Source of the DNA: Bacillota bacterium
GTDB lineage: Bacteria > Armatimonadota > Hebobacteria > Hebobacterales > Hebobacteraceae
Length of the DNA: 6,242 nt
Direction of reading: 5' to 3'
Assembly (NCBI GenBank): GCA_030597345.1
Contig: JAUVSA010000131.1
Coordinates: 1 to 6,242 of the forward strand
Below are positions 1 through 6,183 of the stretch, piece after piece. Positions within the stretch are counted from its first letter, which is position 1. The number at the start of each line of letters is the position of its first letter. The translations under genes and the position numbers were made by a program. The notes under the pieces were generated by a model, which was given only the letters and a program-made list of their open reading frames with translations, made no database searches and was not told the DNA's origin.

Positions 1-39
1 AGTCCTACTGGCGAGAACCGCAGCCGCGGGCATACTCGT

Positions 40-1506
40 CTAGCCATACAGGCGCGCATAGACATCCCGGTAGCGCCGCCGTGCCTCTCGATAAGCATCT
101 GCACGTGTGGGGTCCGGCTCGAATCTCCTACCGCTGCTGGCCACCTGGCGGATCGCGGCTTCCGCGCTCGGCCAGACGCCGGCGCCGAGCCCCGCGAACA
201 CCGCGTCTCCGAGCAACGCCGTCTCTGGCTCGGCCACACACTCCACCGGAAGATGCAGCACGTCCGCCTTCATCTGAAGCCACAGGTCGCTCTTTGCGCC
301 TCCGCCCATGCACCGCAGGTCGGCGACGGGAACTCCGAGCTCGCCAAGCAAGTCCAGGTTGTCCGCCAACAGAAAAGCCACCGACTCCAGAATCGCTCGC
401 ACTAGATGCGCCTGCGTGTGGTTCAGCGAGAGGCCGACAAAGGCGGCCCGCGCCGCGGGGTTGTTGTCCGGGCACACGGAGCCCGCCAGATGGGGAAGGG
501 CCACCAGGCCTTCGCTGCCGGGCGACACGGCCGCGGCCCGCGTTGTCAGAGCATCATAGCCAACGTCATCCTGCAGCACCTGGTCGCGCAGCCACTTCAG
601 CATCATGCCCGCTGTCGGTGCGTAGGGCAGCAACACGTAGCGCCCCCGCAGGGCGTGGGGCACGCAGGGCACACGGCGCGCTGGATCCAAGACAATGTCG
701 TCCACGGTGGCAACGATGGCGAGCGCACTACCGGTCGTCTCGGTAACTGAGCCGGGCACCACGTTCCCCGCTCCGACGGCGCCGGCCAGCTGATCCATCG
801 CTCCAACCACTACCTGCGTTTCACCGCTTAGCCCCAGTTCTGCTGCAGCCTCAGGCAAGAGGTGGCCCACTATCTCTCCCGCCGCCGCGACCCGAGGGAG
901 TTGACTCGCCTTGAGCCCGATGTAGTCAACCATCTCATCCCACCAGGCGTGGGTGGACAGCTCCTTGTAGCCGGTGGACTGGCACAGGGAGGGTTCGGTG
1001 ACGGTTTCGCCGGTCATGCGGAAGAGCACATAGTCCATGACATTGAGAAAGCTGGCGGTCTGTGCGAAGAGCTCGGGTTCGTGGCGTCGAAGCCAAACCA
1101 GCTTCGGACCGGTCCAACCGGGACCACATTCCAGTCCGGTGCGCTGGTAGAAAGCCTCACGCCCGAATCTCTCGGCAATCTCCTCCGCCTCCTGCCCTGC
1201 ACGGTTGTCCAGCCACACGAGCGCATTGCCCAGGGGCCTGCCATCGGCACCGATGGCAATCACGGTCTCGCCCTGGCTTGAGACAGATAGTGCAAGCACC
1301 TCGGCAGGATCGCCGTGGGCCACCACCTCTTGCACCGCCGAGCAAATGCAGTCCCAATAGACCTGCGGATCAATCTCACACCAATGGGGATGAGGCGTCG
1401 CCAAGGCGTACTCCCGAGAGGTCATACGCGTCAGCTTTCCTTCGGTGGATACGAGGCCCACTTTGACGCTGGAGGTGCCGACATCTATCCCCAGTAGATA
1501 GCTCAC
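40..1506 (-). CDS. FGGY-family carbohydrate kinase (xylulokinase-like)
   Basis: A 488-residue cytoplasmic sugar kinase, normal length for the FGGY family, expected to transfer the ATP gamma-phosphate to a ketose or polyol. The N-terminal domain (about 1-250) opens with the phosphate-binding motif DVGTSSVK (8-15) and has VWLDNR (97-102). The predicted catalytic base is Asp238 in GAMDQLAGAVGAG, and the C-terminal domain carries the adenosine-side motif GGGAKSDLW (401-409) and GDAVFAGLGAG (433-443). The start is GTG, four bases inside the end of the aldolase gene (GTGA overlap), with GGGGAGGAG just upstream, so translation is probably coupled. The closest named group is xylulokinase, but the QMHG motif of classical XylB is replaced by SSQGE (76-80), so the substrate is probably not simply D-xylulose. 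In context it would phosphorylate the isomerase product to feed the aldolase. LsrK-like, ribulokinase-like or fuculokinase-like roles remain possible. The family call is firm; the substrate is unknown. Confidence 0.93.
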   Translation of the reverse strand: MSYLLGIDVGTSSVKVGLVSTEGKLTRMTSREYALATPHPHWCEIDPQVYWDCICSAVQEVVAHGDPAEVLALSVSSQGETVIAIGADGRPLGNALVWLDNRAGQEAEEIAERFGREAFYQRTGLECGPGWTGPKLVWLRRHEPELFAQTASFLNVMDYVLFRMTGETVTEPSLCQSTGYKELSTHAWWDEMVDYIGLKASQLPRVAAAGEIVGHLLPEAAAELGLSGETQVVVGAMDQLAGAVGAGNVVPGSVTETTGSALAIVATVDDIVLDPARRVPCVPHALRGRYVLLPYAPTAGMMLKWLRDQVLQDDVGYDALTTRAAAVSPGSEGLVALPHLAGSVCPDNNPAARAAFVGLSLNHTQAHLVRAILESVAFLLADNLDLLGELGVPVADLRCMGGGAKSDLWLQMKADVLHLPVECVAEPETALLGDAVFAGLGAGVWPSAEAAIRQVASSGRRFEPDPTRADAYREARRRYRDVYARLYG

Positions 1507-2321
1507 CGCTCCTCCCCGCCCACCTCTTTCCAGGCGTCCGAGGCTGTGACACCTCCCCGCGAAACCAGCTTCAAGGCCTCCGTCACTTTGGCCGGCCTAT
1601 CGTGCTGGAGGATGTTGCGGCCGAAGACCACCCCTCGCGCGCCGGCCGCAAAGACCTTCTCCGCCAGCTTCAGCGCTTCCATGACCGTGTCGCACTTCTG
1701 GCCGCCCAGAACGAACACCGGGACCTGCGCCACGGCCACCACCTCGCCAAATCGCTGGCCCGTGTAGAAGGTCTTGACTGCTACGGCGCCCAGCTCGCAG
1801 CAGACACGGCTCGTGACGGCCACATACTCGTGCAGTTCCTCGGGATCCATGCTGCCGTCGCGCGGGGGAAACGCCTCGCCGATGATCGGGAGACCGACCT
1901 GCTGTGCCTCCTCCACGATGTGCGCGAACGCGAGCGCGTTATCTCGGTCGTTCGACTCGCTCCCAGTCTTGAGCTGCAATGCGACCATACCAGCTTGCGC
2001 TCCCAGCGCCAGCGCGTGCTGAGGTGTGACCGCCGGACCGGAGCGGCCCTCCCCGTAGCCAAAGGTGAAGCAGTAGCTGGTGCTCCAGTTCAGTCGCATG
2101 ACCAGATGGGGGGCCGAGGAACACGAGAAGTAGGAGGAATGGTGCGCAGCCATGCCCGGGCTCACCAAGACCGCGTCCGCAGCCTTGACAGATTCCAGCG
2201 CCGCGCCGACATCCCACATCTCCCGCGGAGGCAGATAGAACTCGCCGTGATCGAGCGCTGCCATCACCAGACCACGGTCAGCAGGCATCATCCGCCCAAA
2301 GCGCACCTCAACTCCGTTCAT
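1503..2321 (-). CDS. Class I (Schiff-base) aldolase, DhnA/LsrF-like
   Basis: A 272-residue TIM-barrel lyase of the DhnA/DeoC-like class I aldolase superfamily (archaeal-type fructose-bisphosphate aldolase, LsrF). The visible signature is AALDHG with Asp24, the likely Schiff-base Lys183 in VAVKTFYTG, VLGGQK (204-209), and the phosphate-binding loop GARGVVFGRN (227-236). TGSE (119-122) matches the family's GSE segment, but the residue two before the Gly is Lys118, where the archaeal aldolases have a catalytic Tyr. The frame is open up to an ATG at 2390, but that start would overlap the isomerase gene by 37 bp and add 23 residues that look non-homologous. The ATG at 2321 has AGAGGGAG five bases upstream and is preferred. 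It lies 32 bp after the isomerase stop and overlaps the kinase start by 4 bp. It probably cleaves the phosphorylated ketose into DHAP and an aldehyde. An LsrF-like thiolase activity is an alternative. The family is sure, the reaction is not. Confidence 0.87.
   Translation of the reverse strand: MNGVEVRFGRMMPADRGLVMAALDHGEFYLPPREMWDVGAALESVKAADAVLVSPGMAAHHSSYFSCSSAPHLVMRLNWSTSYCFTFGYGEGRSGPAVTPQHALALGAQAGMVALQLKTGSESNDRDNALAFAHIVEEAQQVGLPIIGEAFPPRDGSMDPEELHEYVAVTSRVCCELGAVAVKTFYTGQRFGEVVAVAQVPVFVLGGQKCDTVMEALKLAEKVFAAGARGVVFGRNILQHDRPAKVTEALKLVSRGGVTASDAWKEVGGEER
1509..1517 (-). promoter_or_regulatory. Ribosome binding site for the GTG-started kinase gene
   Basis: GGGGAGGAG on the minus strand lies inside the last codons of the aldolase gene, two bases before the GTG at 1506 (four from its GGAGG core). 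With the GTGA stop-start overlap it points to coupled translation of aldolase and kinase. Confidence 0.7.
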
Positions 2322-2326
2322 TCTGT

Positions 2327-2334
2327 CTCCCTCT
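2327..2334 (-). promoter_or_regulatory. Ribosome binding site fixing the aldolase start
   Basis: AGAGGGAG on the minus strand ends five bases before the ATG at 2321. It decides between this start and the longer frame beginning at 2390, which would lie inside the end of the isomerase gene. The family-like sequence also begins at this ATG, with AALDHG placing Asp at residue 24. Confidence 0.75.
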
Positions 2335-2353
2335 CTTCTGTAGGCACTGCCCG

Positions 2354-3700
2354 CTAGGTCCTGACCACTTCGACACCGAGGATACTGCACAGCTCAGCCA
2401 GCGCGTCGGCGTGGTTCCCGTATACAAACGAGTAGTGCTGGGAAGGGACGTGATCCAGGAAGTGCTTCATTGCCCCGTCCAGGACCAACTCGAAGCTGGG
2501 ATGCTTTGGCAACTCAAAGCCGATCTCCACCCAGGAGCGCGGCTCGACCGCCTCCCCGGTCACGATGTGCATCCGCATCCGGCCCTCTCGCCAGAAGGGC
2601 CGGCAGAGCGTGACGCGGCCCAGCTTCATCTCAGGGACCGCCATCAACCCGTCAAACCTTGCCGTCTTGAACACCTTGGCCCGTTTCCCGCCCCGCGTCA
2701 TCGAGGGCGGCACAAACCCACACACTCCGAATAGCACACGGTCGTCCCAGAACTCATACGACTCCACGAAGCTCGCCGTCTCTCCTCCGCTCAGATAGTG
2801 GAGCATAGCGTGGCCGACCATGCCGGGAACATCGTTCTCACAGACGTAGAACGTCTCATCCCCCACCAGCGTCCCGACCATGCACGCCGCACATCGCATG
2901 CAGCTCATGAACCCCTCCACGCACTTCAGTGAGACGGTGGTCAGCTTGTGCTCCGCGATAAGCTCCCGGAGTCCCAGTGTCATCCTCGCCACTTGGGTGA
3001 GATCTTCTCGGGAGGGCTTGGGCCCTACAATGGACCACTGCTGGGTGAGCTTGCTGACCAGTTCCTCGACTTTCTTCTGAGGCACGGCTCGCGCTTGCGT
3101 CTCTAGCTCCATCAAGTCGAGGTACACGATTTCGAGGTGGAGAAGACGACGCAGTGCGGCCGTGTCCACCGCCGTTGTGTACAGCCCCATGTCGCCGTAG
3201 CCGACAGTTCCCAATCTCGTGCCGCGCAGGAGGCTGGCCGCGCGGGCGGCCCGACAGAACGGCATGAGTTCGTCAATCCGAGTGCCCTCATCGGGCTTCT
3301 CGTATACGTATCTGAACCTCCGGCCGCCTGCTCGCAGCGGCTCGAGGAGCGCAGGCGCCCCTGCCCCGGCTGCCGGCGACCATAACGCGCCGTCCTCGCG
3401 GGTGCGGCCGCCGGTGCTGTACAGCAACAGAGGTCGCTCGGGGTACGCCGTGAGGAGAGGCATAGCTCCCCGCGCGTCGCACCAACTCGCGACCACGCTC
3501 AGCAGGAGATCAGAGTCGTCGGCGCGGATAGCGCTGGTCACCGCGAGCCCATCGTCGTAGTCCATGACAATGTGAGAGCTGGTGATCTCAACGCCGGCAG
3601 AGGCGAGGTCATCCTGCACTCGCTTGACGATCGGCCCCACTGCGTCGTCCGAGTAGCCTTTGAACCCAAGACCTACTACGGTGGCACGGATGTTACGCAC
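2354..3700 (-). CDS. Divergent L-fucose/L-arabinose isomerase-family protein
   Basis: A 448-residue protein related to the COG2407 branch of the L-fucose isomerase fold, which interconverts aldoses and ketoses using a divalent metal. It is shorter than E. coli FucI (about 590) but normal for the short branch. Visible landmarks are GYGDMGLYTT (167-176), VSLKC (256-260), the probable catalytic and metal-binding Glu288 in CENDVPG, and the C-terminal QHYSFVYGNHADAL (421-434), in which His422 fits the third metal ligand. Where most relatives have an Asp and then HCG, this one reads FVES (311-314, probable Glu313) and VCG (326-328). Cys267, Cys270 and Cys273 add an unusual CxxCxxC run. The start is GTG with AGGAGG six bases upstream, 30 bp after the methyltransferase stop. 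It presumably supplies the ketose for the kinase and aldolase downstream. It could instead have shifted to a related sugar-phosphate or non-isomerase reaction, so only the family is claimed with confidence. Confidence 0.85.
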   Translation of the reverse strand: MRNIRATVVGLGFKGYSDDAVGPIVKRVQDDLASAGVEITSSHIVMDYDDGLAVTSAIRADDSDLLLSVVASWCDARGAMPLLTAYPERPLLLYSTGGRTREDGALWSPAAGAGAPALLEPLRAGGRRFRYVYEKPDEGTRIDELMPFCRAARAASLLRGTRLGTVGYGDMGLYTTAVDTAALRRLLHLEIVYLDLMELETQARAVPQKKVEELVSKLTQQWSIVGPKPSREDLTQVARMTLGLRELIAEHKLTTVSLKCVEGFMSCMRCAACMVGTLVGDETFYVCENDVPGMVGHAMLHYLSGGETASFVESYEFWDDRVLFGVCGFVPPSMTRGGKRAKVFKTARFDGLMAVPEMKLGRVTLCRPFWREGRMRMHIVTGEAVEPRSWVEIGFELPKHPSFELVLDGAMKHFLDHVPSQHYSFVYGNHADALAELCSILGVEVVRT

Positions 3701-3706
3701 AGTCTC

Positions 3707-3712
3707 CCTCCT
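3707..3712 (-). promoter_or_regulatory. Ribosome binding site for the GTG-started isomerase gene
   Basis: A perfect AGGAGG on the minus strand sits six bases before the GTG at 3700. It supports GTG as the true start and a 30-bp gap after the methyltransferase stop. Confidence 0.85.
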
Positions 3713-3730
3713 GTTTGCTTCGGACTTAGC

Positions 3731-5230
3731 TCATTCGTCAGGCTGTAGCGCCCGTTCCGCCTCGGCAACTACGGCGTCGATACCCTCCCAATTCGTCCTC
3801 TGCTCGGCCGCTGCTCCAGCAGCCCCGATGACAGCCTCAATCTGGTCACGCGCCGCTGCTAGCGCCCGAGGTGTGTCGAGCTCGGCCTCTGCCGAGGAGT
3901 CGCGCGAGAACACCGCGGGCTGCCAGAATGCCTCTCGATGGTGCTGTACAGTGTGGTCCAGTCCCAGGTAGCTTCCCCCGATGCCCGCCTCCCGGATGAC
4001 AGCCACCATCTGCCCTGTATCTTCTGCGCCATCGCAGGAGAACTCCCGGTCCACCATTTCCGCGATGTCCAGATCGATCAGCGCCTGCTCCGGGCAGAAC
4101 GTCCGTCCCCCATCCAGCAGGCCCACCGGGTAGTTGTGGCACCCGAAGGAGGCGGCCGCCGCGTACTTCACAATCTTCTCCATAGATGCCCGGCCGCCAG
4201 GAGCAGGCGCGTCGGTGTAGCCGGTGCCCAATCCCAGGTCGAACCCGTACAGCTCGCGATGGACCTCGGCAAGCATCAAGTCTTGCCGGATGGCCTCCGG
4301 CGCGGCGAACGAAACCTGCGCTGTCCGCATATCCATAATCCCGCTGATCACGCCGCCCCCGACGATCGCCTCGGGTACCACCGCGCGCACGCCCACCATC
4401 ACTCCCAGGATCTCGGCATTAGCAACCATCGCGTTCCCGGTCGCGTTCACCGGCGACGACACCCCACTGAGCGGCATGGGGATGATCGTGCAGGGGAGCC
4501 CGCGCTTCGCCAGAGCGACCAGCACGTCAGCCGCCTGCCCGTCCAGGGTCAGCGGCGAGATCGTCTCCTTCGCAGTCACAAAGCAGGGCGCCTTCAGGTA
4601 TGCCTCCGCACCACCTCTTACCAGCTCACCGAGGGCCACCAGGAACTCGAGCTCCGCCACATTGGCAACCTCTGTGGGCCCGCACTTTGTAGTGTGCTTC
4701 GCCACCAAGGCCGCGGTCCTGATGCGCTGCATGTGGGCCGGAATCGGCCCCCCATCGGAGGTTCGCAGGCAGGCGACCGGGTTTCCTACAAGGGCCACAT
4801 TCGGCAGCGCCTCGCCCAATTGCAGCAGCATGACGAGATCGTCTTCGGTAGGGTCTCGAATCTCCCCGCTGATCGAGTCCAAGTATCGGATGCATGCCCC
4901 GCCAAACTTGGCCTTCACGCCCGGTGACGTTCGCGAGGCGATGACACCGTTGAAGATAAGCTGACGGGCGCCTCCCTCGATCTGGGCCCGCATGCCCTCG
5001 AGCACATCGGTCACCAGCTCCGAGGGAAACCTGACCACTTCTCTGTTCTCGTTCACCTGGGCGCCCGCGCGGGCAAGCGCTTGACGCATTCCGGGGGAGA
5101 TAATCCGCATCCCTGGATCCCACAGGACCTCCAGTGTCCCGCGGTGAATCGCCTCCTGATCTCCGGCCGTCAGCATACCTCGGCGCACATCTGCCTCATT
5201 CTCATTGCTCTTATCCACCTGAACTAACAC
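3731..5230 (-). CDS. MttB-family (COG5598) methyltransferase, non-pyrrolysine type
   Basis: A 499-residue TIM-barrel protein of the trimethylamine methyltransferase superfamily. Characterised members demethylate trimethylamine (pyrrolysine enzyme) or quaternary amines such as glycine betaine, proline betaine and carnitine (non-pyrrolysine enzymes), passing the methyl group to a corrinoid protein. Family landmarks run along its whole length: the N-terminal helix block TAGDQEAIHRGTLEVLWDPG (21-40), SPLTLDGQAADVL (225-237), the GVSSPVNATGNAMVANAEILG stretch (256-276), MDMRTAQVSFAAPEA (299-313) and the C-terminal DHTVQHHREAFWQP (425-438). The frame has no internal amber codon, so pyrrolysine is not used. 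The start is GTG with GGAGGAG eight bases upstream, 28 bp after the regulator stop; a GTG at residue 5 or ATG at residue 19 is less well supported. No corrinoid protein or activase lies beside it, and sugar-catabolic neighbours are unusual. The family is certain; the substrate and methyl acceptor are unknown. Confidence 0.92.
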   Translation of the reverse strand: MLVQVDKSNENEADVRRGMLTAGDQEAIHRGTLEVLWDPGMRIISPGMRQALARAGAQVNENREVVRFPSELVTDVLEGMRAQIEGGARQLIFNGVIASRTSPGVKAKFGGACIRYLDSISGEIRDPTEDDLVMLLQLGEALPNVALVGNPVACLRTSDGGPIPAHMQRIRTAALVAKHTTKCGPTEVANVAELEFLVALGELVRGGAEAYLKAPCFVTAKETISPLTLDGQAADVLVALAKRGLPCTIIPMPLSGVSSPVNATGNAMVANAEILGVMVGVRAVVPEAIVGGGVISGIMDMRTAQVSFAAPEAIRQDLMLAEVHRELYGFDLGLGTGYTDAPAPGGRASMEKIVKYAAAASFGCHNYPVGLLDGGRTFCPEQALIDLDIAEMVDREFSCDGAEDTGQMVAVIREAGIGGSYLGLDHTVQHHREAFWQPAVFSRDSSAEAELDTPRALAAARDQIEAVIGAAGAAAEQRTNWEGIDAVVAEAERALQPDE

Positions 5231-5238
5231 AGCGCCCG

Positions 5239-5245
5239 CTCCTCC
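5239..5245 (-). promoter_or_regulatory. Ribosome binding site for the GTG-started MttB-family gene
   Basis: GGAGGAG on the minus strand lies eight bases before the GTG at 5230. It favours that codon over the GTG at 5218 and the ATG at 5176, which lack a site of this quality at suitable spacing. Confidence 0.75.
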
Positions 5246-5258
5246 GCCGCGCCCGACA

Positions 5259-6056
5259 CTATGCCACCAGCACCTCTACGCCGGCGGCCTCCAAGAACTC
5301 AATGTGCTGGCGCGCCGCCTCCCGTCCGGTGACTACCCGTGTGATTCGCGAGAGCCCAGCGAGCTGCACCAAACCCGCGCGGCCGAGCTTCGTATGATCG
5401 GTCACGACGATCACCTCGTCTTGTGCTGCCTCCAGTGTCAGGCGATCAGTTTCAGCGATGACCGGGTTCCGGCAGTAGAGGCCGGAGGCGTCGAGTCCAT
5501 CAGCGCCCATGAAGAGCTTCTGAACTCGCATCTGCGACAGAGCGTCGGCGGTCTGAGGACCAATCACGTCGCCATAGGGGCCTTGCACGAGTCCTCCCGT
5601 AACAAGCAACTCAATCAGGGGATGCTTCGCGAGCACTGCCGCAATATAGATAGACGTCGTGATCAATCGTATCTGCTTGCCGCCAAGCTGACGCGCAACC
5701 TGGTAGGTAGTCGACCCTCCGTTGAGCAAGATGACATCCCCATCGTTGACCAGTTTCGCCGCCGCTAGCCCAATCCGGATCTTCTCCTCTCTCTGAACTT
5801 CCAGACGCCGCCCGAAGGCCCCCACAACTTGCTCTTCCTCTAGCTCCGGCAGAGCGGCGCCCCCGCGCACGCGGCGGATCACGCCTCGTTCCGCCATTCG
5901 GCTCAGATCGCGGCGTAGCGTCGAATCGGAGACACCCAGCGGCCCGGATAACTCCGACACCCGTGCGATCCCCTTTGCGCCTAGTAGCCTCAAGATCTGC
6001 TGCTCTCGACTGGCGCTCAGATCCCGGTCGTATCCCTCTCTCACGACTCGCTCCAT
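5259..6056 (-). CDS. DeoR-family transcriptional regulator
   Basis: A 265-residue repressor-type regulator of normal family length. The N-terminal winged helix-turn-helix is clear: REQQILRLLG (17-26), recognition region VSELSGPLGVSDSTLRRDL (33-51) and wing motif IRRVRGGA (60-67). The C-terminal effector domain, related to sugar-phosphate isomerases, shows GGSTT (113-117), a likely phosphate-binding loop, then TTS (133-135), GADGLD (184-189) and TDHTKLG (219-225). DeoR-family proteins usually repress a nearby sugar operon and release DNA on binding a phosphorylated sugar intermediate. Here it is the first gene of the operon, directly behind the only strong promoter, so autoregulation and control of the four genes after it are likely. 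The ATG at 6056 gives 16 residues before the usual family start and has no good Shine-Dalgarno; the leader is only about 28 nt. A GTG at residue 5 is a possible alternative start. The inducer is probably the kinase product, which is inference. Confidence 0.94.
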   Translation of the reverse strand: MERVVREGYDRDLSASREQQILRLLGAKGIARVSELSGPLGVSDSTLRRDLSRMAERGVIRRVRGGAALPELEEEQVVGAFGRRLEVQREEKIRIGLAAAKLVNDGDVILLNGGSTTYQVARQLGGKQIRLITTSIYIAAVLAKHPLIELLVTGGLVQGPYGDVIGPQTADALSQMRVQKLFMGADGLDASGLYCRNPVIAETDRLTLEAAQDEVIVVTDHTKLGRAGLVQLAGLSRITRVVTGREAARQHIEFLEAAGVEVLVA

Positions 6057-6090
6057 GTCGGTTTGACCAAGGCAACGGCGAAGTTACTCA

Positions 6091-6119
6091 ATTATAACCA
6101 ATACTGATGATTCTGTCAA
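6091..6119 (-). promoter_or_regulatory. Consensus sigma-70-type promoter of the operon
   Basis: On the minus strand there is a perfect -35 box TTGACA (6119-6114), a 17-bp spacer and a perfect -10 box TATAAT (6096-6091). Transcription would start near 6085-6083, leaving a leader of about 28 nt before the regulator ATG at 6056. The segment is clearly AT-rich against the GC-rich surroundings. No other promoter of comparable quality was seen, and the gene gaps are 32 bp or less, so this promoter probably drives all five genes. A fully consensus promoter implies strong firing unless repressed, which fits a DeoR-type repressor encoded first. Confidence 0.9.
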
Positions 6120-6134
6120 TGTTCTAGTCACAGC

Positions 6135-6153
6135 ATCGTGCATAATCGTGCAC
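6135..6153. promoter_or_regulatory. Candidate operator: tandem ATCGTGCA repeats
   Basis: The 8-mer ATCGTGCA occurs at 6135-6142 and again at 6145-6152, exactly 10 bp apart, about one helical turn. The same stretch also contains the inverted pair GTGCA-N6-TGCAC (6138-6153). It ends 15 bp upstream of the -35 box of the operon promoter. DeoR-family repressors commonly bind repeated sites around their own promoter, so this is a plausible binding site for the regulator encoded at 6056-5259. The repeats are seen directly; the binding is inferred. Confidence 0.5.
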
Positions 6154-6155
6154 AT

Positions 6156-6183
6156 CCAGGCAACTTCGGCTTTGCCAGCCTGG
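6156..6183. repeat. Imperfect inverted repeat upstream of the promoter
   Basis: CCAGGC (6156-6161) is matched by GCCTGG (6178-6183), and inside it GGCAA (6159-6163) can alternatively pair with TTGCC (6172-6176) around an 8-base loop. No T-run follows on either strand, so an intrinsic terminator is not supported. It may be a second protein-binding site, or chance symmetry in GC-rich DNA. Confidence 0.3.

Noticed and set aside
1..33. Possible start of another minus-strand gene (ATG at 33, eleven codons to the edge)
   Set aside because: It is close behind the kinase stop, which is suggestive, but there is no ribosome binding site and too little sequence to support a call.
81..746. Plus-strand open frame (221 codons) opposite the kinase gene
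   Set aside because: Composition dominated by Arg, Pro and Ala, no family resemblance, antisense to the kinase C-terminal half.
1602..2357. Plus-strand open frame (251 codons) opposite the aldolase gene
   Set aside because: Low-complexity, Arg/His-rich translation without motifs, fully antisense to a well-supported gene.
2322..2390. N-terminal extension of the aldolase to an ATG at 2390
   Set aside because: It would overlap the isomerase end by 37 bp, the extra 23 residues do not look like the family, and the ATG at 2321 has its own ribosome binding site.
3938..4927. Long plus-strand open frame (329 codons) opposite the MttB-family gene
   Set aside because: It is antisense to a clear full-length family member, is rich in Arg, His and Gln without any recognisable motif, and has no ribosome binding site. 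Such shadows are common in GC-rich DNA.
6156..6183. Inverted repeat considered as an intrinsic terminator
   Set aside because: No T-run follows on either strand.
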